From: Semisulcospira habei
Taxonomy: Eukaryota > Mollusca > Gastropoda > Semisulcospiridae
Length of the DNA: 64,000 nucleotides
Direction of reading: 5' to 3'
NCBI GenBank assembly: GCA_036245525.1
Contig: BTPG01000008.1
Location: 28,889,702 to 28,953,701, forward strand
Shown: piece by piece, positions 10,871-22,268 of the stretch
Layout of the letters: every line of letters begins with the position of its first letter
Numbering within the stretch: the stretch's first letter is position 1
Program-made: the position numbers and the translations under genes
The notes under the pieces: model-generated
What the model saw: the letters and a program-made list of their open reading frames with translations, nothing else
What the model was told of the DNA's origin: nothing
Databases searched by the model: none

Positions 10871-12240
10871 TTACCTTGGAAGGAGTTGAAGAAACAGAGG
10901 GGGCCGGCTCCCGGGCCTCCTCTGGTTCTTCGGAGAGGAAGGAGGTGGAGCTGCCGCAGCATCAGCAACGACAACTTCCACTCCCTCCATCCGCTCCTCC
11001 AGTGCAGCATATTTGTTTTGAAGGGGGACATCAGTGTTCCCCTTCTGGGCCCGTGCGCACAGCGGTCCCATAGATTTCTTAGACCTCTGGTCCTGGGCAG
11101 CGTTCCTGCCGCTAGAGTTAGCGGCCTTAGAAGGCTGACCAGAGCCAGAAGCCTTTGGAGTTGACTGACTAACAGGTTTGGGTGGGGGCTGAGGCTTAGG
11201 GGCAACAGAAGGCGGCACAACCGGACCGGCAGTGTCCGCCTTCTGCGTTCCCTGGTTTCTTGTCACCACCGGAGGAGGGTTACTCTCCAGGGGCGAGATG
11301 AGCCGAGGCTCCGCCCCCAACCAAGAAGTTGGGGTCTGACATGAAAAGTCTTTGGTGGGGCGCTTGCCTGCCACCGCTGCACTAAAAGTATACACAAAGG
11401 TGTTAGAGGTTGGGGCAGCCGCAGCTGCACCAGGGCCTTCAACCAGTTTTTTTTTTTTTGCATCCAGAAAGGACAACCCCTTCTCCACACGCACCTGCTG
11501 AATCTTGCACTCAGATATCCAACGAGGGCATTTCTTATCCGAAGCCATATGCGCCCCCTGGCAATTCACACACAGGGGGGTGGCTGTGCAGGACTCAGCA
11601 GAGTGTCCGGGCCTAGTGCAACGGGCGCATGAAGCCTCTGCCTGACGGCATGTCTTCTGCCCATGGCCATACTTTTGGCACTTAAAGCACCGGAGGGGAA
11701 GAGGGACGTACTTTTTCACTCTCAGGGAGTAGTAACCTCCCCAGATGGTAGTAGGAGGGGTGGGGGTGCCAAACGTCAGGATGATGGTAGGGAGACGGAT
11801 CTCCCCACCACCTCGCTTGGAAGCGAAGCGCCTGACGTAAGTCACCCCCTGAGACTTAAGGTTCCTTATAAGTTCATCTTCTGACAGTTCTGCCAAAGCT
11901 TGATCTTTGATTATGCCTCTTGACGAATTCATAGTTTTGTGGGGTGTGACTTCCACAGGAGTGTCTCCGATGGAAGAGAGCCCCACTGAGTAGCCCGCTG
12001 GAGTGTGCCCGAGTACTCCACCAGCACCACTGGCACTCCACCAGCAAGTCACCAGACCTGAGGCGCTGGGCGTCAGGCCTGCCAACACGGCTCCTGAGGG
12101 TCTCCCCCACCAGAAAAGGATGCAGCTTGGTAACTGGTTTCTCCTTCACCTTGCTATGGACAATGAGGAAGCGAGGCCATACGGCCGACGCCTGATGCGT
12201 CGCTTCCTCACAGTCTGAATCACTGTCATGTTCAATGTCG
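10871..12240 (-). pseudogene. LINE ORF1 (Gag-like, three zinc knuckles)
   Basis: RNA-binding nucleocapsid-like protein of the I-like LINE. Three knuckles lie at about 11690-11523: CFKCQKYGHGQKTC, CARCTRPGHSAESC and the variant CVNCQGAHMASDKKC. A Pro/Ala/Ser-rich C-terminal half follows. The N-terminal part (from about 12240, WPRFLIVHSKVKEKP, FLVGETL) lies in a different frame from the knuckles, with the shift near 12025. An A-run codes KKKK at about 11450. Confidence 0.85.
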
Positions 12241-12952
12241 GTGGCTATGTGCCGTTTCTGTGCTAGTTGTTGTTTTTTTTGTTTGTTTGTTTGTTTGTTT
12301 TATCCATATTATATTAGTAGAGATATTCATCCCCCGGGGGTCCCCGCCCGCCACCGAGCCCAACAAGGGAAAGTGCAACTGTCGGCGGGTCTCCAGCCGA
12401 CGCACAATGGAGACTGCCCGAAAGATATACTCAAGGGGGTAAGCCCGATTGAACCGTTTGAGCCACCGCCTTCTATCACACCGTTGAATGCAGGGGAATA
12501 CTGGCGTAAAGCACCTAATCAGCAGCAGAGGCTATAGCATGGTGCTCCGTATAGCAACCCGCATGTCAACAGTGGGATAGGGCTCAACGTGACAAGAGCC
12601 GATTGACTAGGCCGGTACGACTAGCCTCCCGTTTAGGCAGAAGTCAAGGCCAAAGTGGAGTGTTTCAGCCACCAGGATCCTCTTCTCCCCCGACACGGGT
12701 CTCCAAGCACGGCAAACACTTGGGATCCAAAGGACCAAAAGCTCACGAGTATTTTTAAGGACCAATCCAACATGGTACGACCTGGGTTAGCACAGCTCCT
12801 TAAAAACCGGACCAGTGAAAAAGACTGAACAACATATCTGCTGACATCAAGGCCTAATCCTGGACAAAGATGGCACCCGTCTGCTAGCCCACTCAGTCAG
12901 GGACTGAGAGGACTATCCACCCACGCCACGTGGAGGCCGGTGCCGGGTAGGC
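12241..12952 (-). other. 5' leader of the I-like LINE
   Basis: About 710 bp between the target-site duplication and ORF1, without long open frames. It includes a (GTTT)n stretch near 12280-12300. In this LINE group the internal promoter lies in such a leader; none can be pinpointed here. Confidence 0.6.
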
Positions 12953-13104
12953 TGCACATTCACAGAGTAGCAAACAAAAGTAAATAACAAAATCTGAATT
13001 GTCAACGTTTAACTCCTTCCCTTCCCTCCACTTTGTTTCCGAAATGTTCACTCAACGACCAAAAGCCACAACCATCCAAGAAACATGGACACAAATTGGT
13101 CTTA

Positions 13105-13170
13105 GCAAGAGACACAGATCCTCAAGAGCGTCCGCAACTGCGGGGGCTCGTGAGGATCTATGTCTCTTGC
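13105..13170. mobile_element. hpA hairpin core
   Basis: Arms GCAAGAGACACAGATCCTC and GAGGATCTATGTCTCTTGC, a GAGACA variant of the family motif. The left tip has AGAGCGTCC where the right has GGGGGCTCG. Confidence 0.75.
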
Positions 13171-13372
13171 AATTGGGTCCTGTTCTGCATTTCTCATTCT
13201 CACTCATTCGAGACGTCCGGATAGCCAGCATAAAACCGGCATAAAACCTCGTATCCGGATGAGGCACTTCCCGAATAGGTTTAAGCGGTATGCAAACAAC
13301 AACTTCCGCTTTGTGAGGCTACGGTGCCAATCAAATAGCAGTCGCGTTCAAAAGAACGTCAACCTTTCTCCT

Positions 13373-13442
13373 CACACTGGTTGTCTCCCCCGATTCGCCG
13401 CGCTGATATCAGCACAGCGAATCGAGGGAGACAGCCAGTGTG
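13373..13442. mobile_element. hpC hairpin element
   Basis: CACACTGGTTGTCTCCCCC pairs with the right end AGACAGCCAGTGTG; the tip contains GATATC. Confidence 0.8.
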
Positions 13443-13754
13443 CCTTCTCCTCCCACTCTACAAATATGATAAATTCACCGCGCTAGCTCTCACATTTACG
13501 CAGAGATGTTCTGCCTGAAACCGAAAAATGCGTGCTTTATTATGATTTTGACGACTTTAGGCCTAAAATTTAATCACACATTAGCAAATGAAAATGCATG
13601 CGTCAAGTGCTTGTTTTGTTTGTTTTTGTTTGTTTTTTAATTGAAAATCACAACAGAGAAATAAACATACTCAGAGAGGACACGTACAACTTAGTGGTTT
13701 TTGTTTGTTTGTTTTTTTAAATGGACATACAGAAATACAATGCACTACTGTTGA

Positions 13755-13925
13755 AAGGTCTTGGCAAATCAATGTGGCACAGTTTCAATGTGCCACAGTT
13801 GCAATGGGCCTAGATTGGTCCTTTTTCAGGTCGCACTCCATAGGCAATAGCTGTCCCTGTCCCCATGACCCGCCCATTAAGGCCATCCATTGTCGCTTCG
13901 GTGCTGTGAACTTTAAACTAACAAA
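13755..13925 (+). mobile_element. SINE3 3' part
   Basis: Body motif TCCATAGGCAATAGCTGTCC and 3' end CGGTGCTGTGAACTTTAAAC with an AACTAAC tail. Related copies lie at 18775 and 58345. The tail resembles that of the I-like LINE at 6086. Confidence 0.6.
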
Positions 13926-14360
13926 CCAACCAACTAATGTTGTTGTCGTTGCTGTTTTGTTTGTTTGTTTGTTTTTTTCAAGCAAGACAGGTTTTACAGT
14001 TGGCACTACCGCCAAACCCAATCACCTAATCAACCCATCAATAAATCCATCCGAAACTTGTCTTTCAGCACAGTAACTTGCTCCCAGTATTCCGACACGG
14101 GTTCAAAGAATGCATGGCAGCGTTATGCATGATTAATCGCAACACATATATGATGAAAGGACACAGCGAGGATGCATCCCCGGAAAATCGATCTTCCAAT
14201 CTCTCCTGAAAAAAGGACATTAATGACCGTACGCTAAATGAAATCTATTAACAGTCGTTGCAGAACACCCCAACACGCTTCTCCTTTGGCGGACCACGCA
14301 CGCAAAGGTCCCCCAAAAAATCGGCCTTTGAAAAATCTTTGAAATCTAAGAAATAATTAG
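13926..14360. other. No gene seen
   Basis: A TTTG-rich stretch near 13950-13975 followed by mixed sequence; nothing recognised. Confidence 0.4.
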
Positions 14361-14524
14361 CACATTCTGCCCCTGAAACGAAATCCCCAAATTGTGAAGT
14401 TGCCCCCTGAAGGACTTTATTACAATTTTAGAGACATATTGAGCAGGATAGTTCAAGGTAGGTGCCAAGTTATTCTGGCACCACTCTTTAACTATCTTGC
14501 TGTGGTGTTTCGGGGCTGTATGAG
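14361..14524. mobile_element. hpB-type MITE (subfamily B3)
   Basis: Shares CACATTCTGC and TTACAATTTTAGAGACA with the copy at 22077-22264, including the spacing to the hairpin. TTAA follows at 14525-14528; the left border is TTAG. Confidence 0.65.
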
Positions 14525-14549
14525 TTAACCCTATGACCGTCGGTAGCGG

Positions 14550-15385
14550 ATATTATGTCAAGGCACATCTTCTGCATCCTCTGCAAAAAACAGAATGAAA
14601 AAAAATATGAATCTCTGGCTCACAGTGAAGGTATTTGTGCACCCAGTAAACGGCCATTTCCGCGAAATCGCCAAAAAAAAAAGACAAAAATAATGTGTCA
14701 GATGCCCTCAGACATTTTGTATAGCACTGACAGTCCATTTTCAGGCTTACGTCATTAAAACAGGATGTCACAATTATTATAAACTTGGCGAGGTGATGCT
14801 GTTATCACTGTGAGTGCCACAGTGGTTGATTTTGTATCCCTACCGTCAAGTTGTAAAAATACACAAAATTAATTTTTAAAAAAATTACTAAAGTTATTCC
14901 ATTTCATTTTGACCTCTCTTTACCTATTAAGTTTCAATAATGTGAGCATAAAGTGCAAGAAAATAAGGACAGTTGGCATCCTTTACGGTACGTTCGTGGT
15001 CAATGATAGCTTTTTCCCATTTAAAGTTGCCGAATTAGGAAACGTACGTTGTTTCTGATGCCCTCAGAAATTTTGTATACAACTGATAGGTCTTTTTTTA
15101 GGTTTTATTGGTTAGGATAAAGTACCACAGTTACTCCCAACCTTATTTTATGATGCTGTGATGCATTTAGGGGCCACAGTGGCTAAATCTGCTGCCCTAC
15201 CCCCATTTTACCAGTACGCAAAGGAACGCAAAATGATCATAACAATTGCTTATGCCTTACTCCTCTGTTTAAATATTTGTGTTGCCAGTTTTCTTAACAA
15301 AATATGCATACTGAGAATAAACATTTGTGATCATTTCATTAATTTCAATGTGATCCATCAATTTAATTGTAATTCTTTTTATTTA
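14550..15385 (+). repeat. Left arm of a large inverted repeat
   Basis: About 836 bp that reappear inverted at 17683-18506 with high similarity by eye (for example TTCTGCATCCTCTG, GATGCCCTCAGA, CCATTTTACCAGTACGC). Inside the arm a motif group (GATGCCCTCAGANATTTTGTA ... GCCACAGTGG) occurs twice about 355 bp apart, an older internal duplication. Confidence 0.88.
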
Positions 15386-15392
15386 AGGCATG

Positions 15393-17520
15393 CTTAACAG
15401 GGGCTGCCGCTGAAGCTTCTATCGTCTGCACATTCAGCACTCTTGTCAAACTCGGGGAAGGTGTACCTCAGGGAGATGTTGTGTCTGATGCGGGGCGGTC
15501 TGTGGCGCAGTGGTTAAGACGCCTGCCAAAGGTGAGAGGTTCGAAAACGGGTTTCAGCGTCGGACTTTTCTCCTCTGGTAAGTGTCACCGTTAATTCGGG
15601 CGGACCGTCGGGGGTTCTTTCTCCAGGTACTCCGGTTCTTCCACCCCCCCCCCCACCCACCCCCCACCCCCCACACTTTGGTACCGGTTTCAGGCCACTT
15701 TACAAATTTCAAATACAAGCGATCAAAAATCTCTGTAACCTCAGTAGCTGAACTGGCCCTTCGTCTGTCTTGTACTGTGTCCGTCTTAAATGGCGTAAAT
15801 CCGTGTCTGTTACGTGAGTGTGCGTGTTGGGTTTCAGTTCGCGGCGCTTTGAGTCGATTTGCCCAAAAATTGAGAAAAAGCGCCTATACAATAACGGTAT
15901 TATTTATTATTATTATGATGATGCTTTTCTTGGTCTACATTAATGACATCAGTACAACAGTACCAAGGTTGTCTCGAACATCCTCCATGCGGATGACTTT
16001 GCAGTGTGGAGCGCAACAGAACTTAAAGAAATAGCATCCTGCCGAAACAAGGATGCTGTCAATAGAGTCAGCAGCTGGACTGAAAGAGGCCACTCAAACT
16101 GAGCTAGACCATCTCTTTCAATCAGATGGAAGAGGTCACCAAAGAGAGACAGGCCAACTTAACTGGCAACAAATAAATTACTGGATTCACGTGGAGGTCT
16201 CACATCGAAGCCATGGAAGCTAGAGCTGCAAAAAAAAAAAAAAAGTCTGTGATGAAGAAACTGGTGGAGACCACATTGGCGCAAATTACAGCATCCTGGC
16301 AAAAGCTCGGTCAGACCAGTAGTGCGATACCAAGATACATCGACAACATGAAACACTGCCTGCAAAACAAACCAAAAAAGCCAGGCTTGACAAGATGCAG
16401 AACATGGGTCATTCTCATGAAGCAGTGACATTCTTAGAGCCATCTGGAGCACCCCAATTTAGGAAATGGAGGGCATTGGACCCACTGGAACGCATAACAG
16501 CACACACGATGAAGAGACTTACTAAACACCGGCAGCATGGGAGACTACAGGAGCAGACCAAGAACCATCAGAAACGCCCAAGTCTGAACCACCAAATGAA
16601 GGTCCTGTAAAGATCTAAAACTGACGTCCTGGAACCAAGCCCAAAGATGTGTGAAGAGCTCCCTTCAGATACCTGGACATCTCGAAAGAGCCTTCTAGAC
16701 AACATAAACAATGTTCCAGGACTCTTTGCTAAAGGTCGCGCCACTGCACAAAGCCATCTCGCTGGAGATTATGCACAAGCGCTACCCTCACAGCAGCTGT
16801 GGTACCGCACAAGACGCTGTGCGGAATGAAGGAAGTGGCGTGTACATCTGTTGTGCAGACCGCACTACTACCTCCCTATCGTAGAGATCTGCAGGTGCTC
16901 AACACAGCACTAGCTAGGGAAAGGCAGCAGCTTGATCCACTGATCTCACCAGAAAGCTTCAAGATAGACTGGATGCCCAGTCCACAAAATAGTGCTGCAG
17001 TGGATTCCAGTGCATTCTGGAGTAGCTGGGAATGGAGATGCTGACACCCTGGCCAAAGCAGGCGCCATACTACCTCAAGATCACAACCTCCTGTAAAGAA
17101 ACCAAGACACTACAGCATCAAAGTGATAGGCAACAGCAGAATGGCGGCTGCAGCCCGTGGGCAGACGACATCAACAAACTGAACAGGGTTAGCCAGGCCA
17201 CCATCTTTCATCTACGCACTGATTACTCTGAGTGGACTTGCCTCGTAAGACTGGGTCATGCGGAAACAGCCCTATGAGAATTTGGCGTAGAAAATCAGTC
17301 TCCTTAGCACATTCTCCAAACCTGTCCATACAAAGAAGCGGTCTGCTGGCAGTTCTGACCAGAAGACACGCCCCTGTACACCAAACTCTGAAAACATGCT
17401 GCCGAGCTCTTGACAGCTCACTTATTGGCAGCCAGAACAATATAAGATTTAAAGACGGCCATCAAGGAATTGAACGTTGCAGAAGAAGAAAGTGGAAATG
17501 GTGATCTCGTGGTGGACATG
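15393..17520 (+). pseudogene. LINE RT/RNase H pseudogene in the loop of the inverted repeat
   Basis: Broken reverse transcriptase with GEGVPQGDV (about 15450-15480) and NILHADDFAVW (about 15977-16010), followed by a connecting region and RNase H, whose last block LQWIPVHSGVAGNGDADTLA is readable at about 16996-17055. The tail has HILQTCP-like Cys/His residues near 17380-17400. There are many frameshifts and stops, and SINE1 splits the RT between motifs. The 5' part (endonuclease and fingers) is absent. It belongs to a jockey/I-type LINE different from the one at 6-13 kb. Confidence 0.85.
15492..15918 (+). mobile_element. SINE1 inserted in the RT pseudogene
   Basis: tRNA-like head (GTGGCGCAGTGGTTAAGACG) lacking a few bases present in the 9972 copy, a C-rich expansion at about 15642-15672, and a TTATTATTATTATGATGATG end. 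A possible 6-bp duplication TGATGC is at 15486-15491 and 15919-15924. Confidence 0.85.
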
Positions 17521-17682
17521 TGGGAACTAAGTATTTTGATAACATTGTTTTGGCTGTTAGGAACCATGAAACTTTATTACGCATATTCATATTTACACAT
17601 TTCTAGACGAAAATAAATGAAAAGGGGAGACCTTACTAGACCCTGCCTTACGCTAGGTAAAATATCACCTAAAAGACCAGCC

Positions 17683-18506
17683 AGTTAAAAATAGTTACAA
17701 TTAAATTGATGGGTCACATTGAAATTAATGAAATTATCACAAATATTTATGCTCAATGTACATACATTTTTAAGAAAACTGGGAACAAAAAATAATTAAA
17801 CAGATGAGTATGACGTAAGCAATTTTTATGATTATTTTGCATTACTTTGCGTACTGGTAAAATGGGGATAGGGCAGCAGATTCAGCCACTGTGGCCCCTA
17901 AATGCATCATAGAATCAGGTTGGGAGTAACTGTGGTACTTTATCTTAACCAATAAAACCTAACAAAGACCTATTGGTTGTATACAAAATTTCTGAGAGCA
18001 TCAGAAACAACGTACGTTTCCTAATTCGGCAATTTTAAATGGGAAAAAGCTATCATTCACCACGAACGTACCGTAAAGGATGCCAACTTTCCTTATTTGC
18101 TTGCACTTTATGCTCACATTATTGAAACTTAATAGGTAAAGAGAGGTCAAAATGAAATGGAATAACTTTAGTAATTTTTTCTAATTAATTTTGTGATTTT
18201 TTACAACTTGGGGGTAGGGATACAAAATCAACCACTGTGGCACTCAAAGTGATCACAGCATCACCTAGTCAAGTTTATAGTAATTGTGACATCTTGTTTT
18301 AATGATGTAAGCCTGAAAATGGACTGCCAGTGCTATAGAAAATGTCTCAAGGCATCTGACACATTATTTTTGTCTTTATTTACGATTTCACGGAAATGGC
18401 CGTTTACTGGGTGCACAAATACCTGCACTGTGAGCCTGGGATTTTTTTGTTTTTCATTCTGTTTTTTGGCAGAGGATGCAGAAGGTGTGCCTTAACATAA
18501 TATTGC
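17683..18506 (-). repeat. Right arm of the large inverted repeat
   Basis: Inverted copy of 14550-15385. The outer ends match through ATATTATGT(C/T)AAGGCACA; outside them no target-site duplication is obvious. Confidence 0.88.
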
Positions 18507-18774
18507 CTAATTGGGGCTTCTGGAATGAATTCTGATTTATTTAGAGGAAAATGTTTCTCAAACTCATTTTAGCACCTGTGAAGAGCGTTAATGGGGGTAC
18601 CCTTGCGCCATCGGCTATATCTCTGGTGTGTTCCTAAGGATTTTCGGGGAACATGGCTTAAACAACTCATGGCATACTAAGGTACACTTTGAAACCCATC
18701 TTATTGAGTACTGGGGAGGGTGGGGGGGGGGGGTGCACGGTAGACCTGGCTAGCTTATGGACTAATATCTTGCA
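18507..18774. other. No gene seen
   Basis: Mixed sequence with a G-run at about 18723-18733. Confidence 0.4.
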
Positions 18775-19005
18775 GAGGTGAGGCGACAAGGCAAAACGAC
18801 GGGCTTGTTCAGAAAGCATGTCTGTTATAATGTCCTGGTAAATCAAAAGTGGCACTGCTGTGCGGCCGAATTGATCAGTGTTCAGGTCGGATTCCATAGG
18901 TAATAGCTGTCCCTGTCTCCCCCCCCCCCCAGCTCCCCCACACAATAACCCGTCCGCTAGTGCCGAATATTATCACTCAGGTGCCGTGGACGTTAAATCC
19001 CGAAG
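18775..19005 (+). mobile_element. SINE3 copy
   Basis: Shares CGACGGGCTTGTTCAGA, TCCATAGGTAATAGCTGTCC and the end GGTGCCGTGGACGTTAAAT with the copy at 58345-58548. A C-run at about 18920-18930 interrupts it. Confidence 0.65.
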
Positions 19006-19016
19006 TAACCAAACTA

Positions 19017-19050
19017 GCAAGAGACATAGGTCCTCGTAAGCCTCTGCAAA
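19017..19050. mobile_element. hpA left arm fragment
   Basis: GCAAGAGACATAGGTCCTCG arm without a matching right arm. Confidence 0.5.
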
Positions 19051-19249
19051 TATAAGCGGAAGTACGCCCCTTGCTGATTGAAGGTGATCGCTGCTCGACT
19101 GACCATCCCCAATCTTGCATGCTAAATATTCCGAATCATAACTCGCCCCAATCTCTTTGCTGACAATGTCCTCCAATACAAAATTCATCATCTGCAGGCA
19201 AGCCAAATGTCGCAAGGCTAACGTTTTAACCCGTTCGCTGCCGAGAAAA

Positions 19250-19388
19250 GAGAACATCACAAAACTGCCCGAGAAGAACCCCGACGGTCGCCGATAACGT
19301 GACACTTCCAGGAGAAAGTCCACGCCGAACCGGTATCGAACGCTCACTTTGATTGGTGCAGGCGCCTTAACCACTGCGCCACGGACAC
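19250..19388 (-). mobile_element. Diverged SINE1 head
   Basis: Minus strand carries the tRNA-like start (GGCGCAGTGGTTAAGGCGCC), then CACGTTATCGGCGACCGTCGG, matching the SINE1 head and body with many changes. It is the oldest-looking SINE1 here. Confidence 0.6.
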
Positions 19389-19392
19389 AAAG

Positions 19393-19548
19393 TGGCACAG
19401 ATCCTCATAGGCCCCCGCCGTTCCGGGGACTCATGATGATCTTATGCCCCTTGAAGAAACCGCTATCCATGTTACTCCGACTAGGAATCTCTGACATAGA
19501 ATTTATGATTTCAAAAACACAATCTGCGTCCACTGGCAGTTAAGGGGT
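19393..19548 (-). mobile_element. hpA MITE, degraded
   Basis: Imperfect hairpin at 19393-19453 and the family's inverted terminal sequence (AATCTGCGTCCACTGGCAG) at 19520-19540, followed by TTAA at 19549-19552. Confidence 0.6.
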
Positions 19549-19794
19549 TTAACCGCTAGACAACAGTTACGGGTCGCGGAAGAATGGTCGACCGTAAAAA
19601 AGCAGAAAAACAGAAAAGAGAAGCGCTTGGTTTGGCTCTTGGCTCAAACTAATTCACCAATACCCTTGCGTGCACAGCGTTATAGGCTTCTCCAGGACCC
19701 CAAACTAATCAGGCACTAACCGCGAGAAACCAAATCTACTCATCTAACTCAGATGGCGCTGGACATGAAAAATTAAAAACAAATACATACACCT

Positions 19795-19860
19795 GCAAGA
19801 GGCATAGACTCTTATGAGGTCCTGCAGCTGCAGGGGCAGATGAGAATTTACACCTTCTGC
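19795..19860. mobile_element. hpA hairpin core
   Basis: Arms diverged (GCAAGAGGCATAGACTCTTA / TGAGAATTTACACCTTCTGC) around CCTGCAGCTGCAGG. Confidence 0.65.
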
Positions 19861-20045
19861 TAACAGCTAGACCCTGCTAGTATCTGTCCCTCAGACCTAA
19901 CCCAAAATCATCTGAGTTATTAAGCCTACATCTGTGCTCGAAGGCTCTTAACCTTCTACAGCATCTCGACATAATTATGAACAGTCGCACCCTTCACTCA
20001 AGTCAGATCGTTAGTTTGACGAACACATGTAACCGATGCTGGTCA

Positions 20046-20110
20046 GCAAGAGGCATAGATTCTCATAGCCCCTGCTTGCAGCAGGGGCTATGAGAATCTA
20101 TGCCTCTTGC
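20046..20110. mobile_element. hpA hairpin core
   Basis: Nearly perfect palindrome in which both arms read CTCATAGCCCC rather than CTCATGAGCCCC: the TGAG bases are missing from both sides, an example of paired change within one copy. Confidence 0.8.
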
Positions 20111-20644
20111 AGATGGGAGGGCCTGGACGCGAAACCTAACGATAGCACGACCTCCATCAACTCGACTTGATTAAAATTTTACCGTGGAAAATGGTGCGCT
20201 ACAATAAGACCACGGTCGGCGGCCCTCGAGAGGTTTCTAATGGGCCGTGGAGAAGACAATTAGGGATGAAAGAAAACTCTGGTGGGGGTGGGAGTCGGGG
20301 AAGGAGGTGGGGGATGAAGTTGTGGCTTGAGGAATGAGAGGGTGGGGTGGATAAGCCACGGAGAAAATATGGTTGGCGACTAGTACATAATCGTGTCGTG
20401 GTCTGAGAGTTCGAACCCTGTGGTTAAAAGACGGATACCACTGCTGCCCCCTATATTAAAACGTTTAACAAAATAGACTTTTTATAGAATTGGAATTTTG
20501 GATGCTAGGATTTTCAAAACGCACCATCAAAATGAAACACGTGTGTATGCTGTAGTTTCAGGACCTGGTCGTCACGGCTTACAAATACTGAAACGACGAT
20601 GAGCGCACTTTCTAATCAAGTGTAGTGATTTCATCCACGTCAGC
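20111..20644. other. No gene seen
   Basis: A G/GT-rich stretch lies at about 20280-20350. No exon or repeat family was recognised. Confidence 0.4.
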
Positions 20645-20699
20645 GACACTGGTTGTCTCCCTCGATTCGCTGCGCTATCGAGGGAGACAATCAGTGTGA
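20645..20699. mobile_element. hpC hairpin, short form
   Basis: The arms meet at GATTCGCTGCGCTATC; the inner stem is shorter than in other copies. Confidence 0.75.
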
Positions 20700-21084
20700 C
20701 CGAACTGCTAACCATTCAAGCAAGTAATCATTGACGTACTAAGTAGCCACGGTCTCTGAGCGCGCGGGATCAAAGCGCTGGGACGAGTTCCATCACTTCT
20801 ACCAGTGGCACAGACCTTCGTGAGTACCCGCCGATGAAGGACACATACCATTGATGTCTTTTGGCTTTGCCAATAAACGTCTGTGTTTCTTAGACGGCAG
20901 GTATCAACCGATTGAGAAGATTTGTTACTTAAACGCTAATTACTTGGAACTTGTCGCGGCACGGCTGATTAGCGTGGGTATCCCATTCTGAATCTCTCAC
21001 GGCGTAGATGCTCGTGAGCCAAACTGGCCGCAGGGGCCCATAGAGATATTTCTTGAGCAGTCCCTTATGTAACTCTTTCCGACT

Positions 21085-21150
21085 GCAAGAGGCATAAATT
21101 CTCATGAGCCCCTGCATCAGCAGGGGCTCATGAGAATTTATACCTTTTGC
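21085..21150. mobile_element. hpA hairpin core
   Basis: Arms GCAAGAGGCATAAATTCTC and GAGAATTTATACCTTTTGC: the A-for-G change in CATAAATT is matched on the other arm. Confidence 0.78.
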
Positions 21151-21418
21151 TAAACATGTATGGAGATTTTTCAAGTACATTTCTACTTGTAAGATTCGCA
21201 TCGGCGTCTGGGTTAACCTCCGTTAAAAAGGGGATGTGGCACGCTTTATATTACGTCGGTGGCCCTCAAATAGGGAAGATAGCCGGATGTGCTGACTACA
21301 GACGCGTAAATATTCGCCTGTTGACAAACTGAAACAGTAATGAAAGCGAAAGGTTTTCGGAAATGTCCTGTGCAAATAACCGCACACGCGATTTGCACGT
21401 GCGCGCCTACGTGCATAG

Positions 21419-21422
<4 letters not shown>

Positions 21423-21493
<71 letters not shown>

Positions 21494-21511
21494 CTCATCT
21501 CTCTCCTCTCA

Positions 21512-21560
<49 letters not shown>
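21423..21560. repeat. (CT)n microsatellite, imperfect
   Basis: About 140 bp of CT with occasional CCT and CAT interruptions. Confidence 0.97.
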
Positions 21561-21564
<4 letters not shown>

Positions 21565-21651
21565 ACTCAACGGCAGGTTTGTAAAATGGCTGTGTCAATG
21601 ACGATGTCAATGCCTTAACCGTTGTAAAATAAAGTTTCATTGATTCATTGA

Positions 21652-21652
<1 letters not shown>

Positions 21653-21741
<89 letters not shown>
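21653..21741. repeat. (CT)n microsatellite
   Basis: Pure CT tract. The sequence between the two tracts ends ATAAAGTTTCATTGATTCAT, resembling a SINE/LINE 3' end from which the second tract may have grown as a tail. Confidence 0.95.
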
Positions 21742-21744
<3 letters not shown>

Positions 21745-21782
21745 ACTCAAAGCTCTCTGGCTTGCCCAGAAGCAAACATAGT

Positions 21783-21838
21783 AAGCAAAGGTCCTCGTGC
21801 CCACGTGCGGCCGCCTTTGGCCCGAAGACGGTTTGCTA
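21783..21838. mobile_element. hpE element, short form
   Basis: Begins AGCAAAGGTCCTCG and ends CGAAGACGGTTTGCT but has only a small GTGCGGCCGCC centre, so most of the internal stem is missing. Confidence 0.5.
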
Positions 21839-22076
21839 CTGGGGAACCTCCTACACTCCTGCCTCTCTGTATAGTTTGTAACCCTGCTCCCCCTCCCCCT
21901 TTAGTTAGTTTTGCAGTTATAGCAAAGGCTGATGAGAAAAATGGCATTGTCACTGTTAGTAGCTTTACCTTGAAAAATTACGATTCGTTGATTCATTCAT
22001 TCTCCATCCCACCCCAACCCCCAGCATTACAGCATTTGGTCGGTGCAAATTATCCGATAATGTTAACACATTCTGC

Positions 22077-22264
22077 TCCAGGACCAAAATCTCCAAATTT
22101 TCAAGATGCCCTCGGAAGGAATGCATTACAATTTTAGAGACAGATCGAGCATGATAGTTCAAGGCTGGTGCCAGAATAGCTTGGCGCCCATGGGTGCCAA
22201 ACTATTCTGGCACAACCCTTAAACTATCATTCTCGATCCAATTCTTCCTGTGGTGTGTCGGAGT
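22077..22264. mobile_element. hpB-type MITE (subfamily B3), TTAA-flanked
   Basis: TTAA at 22073-22076 and 22265-22268. The hairpin with AGCTTGGCGCCCATGGGTGCC centre is at about 22149-22238. The left flank matches that of 14361-14524. Confidence 0.78.
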
Positions 22265-22268
22265 TTAA

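Larger units (their letters stand above)
6086..12952 (-). mobile_element. Full-length I-like LINE retrotransposon, decayed
   Basis: Non-LTR retrotransposon with a 5' leader, Gag-like ORF1, ORF2 (endonuclease-RT-RNase H) and 3' UTR, all on the minus strand. The direct repeat TGCACATTCACAGAGT at 6070-6085 and 12953-12968 is its target-site duplication, so both ends are intact. The 3' end reads ...GGCGTTAAACCCAAATAAC followed by ACTAACT repeats. RNase H together with CCHC knuckles points to the I group of LINEs; the exact clade is not settled. Two younger insertions lie inside (7923-8315 and 9972-10389). Without them the element is about 6.05 kb. Frameshifts in both ORFs make it inactive. Confidence 0.9.
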
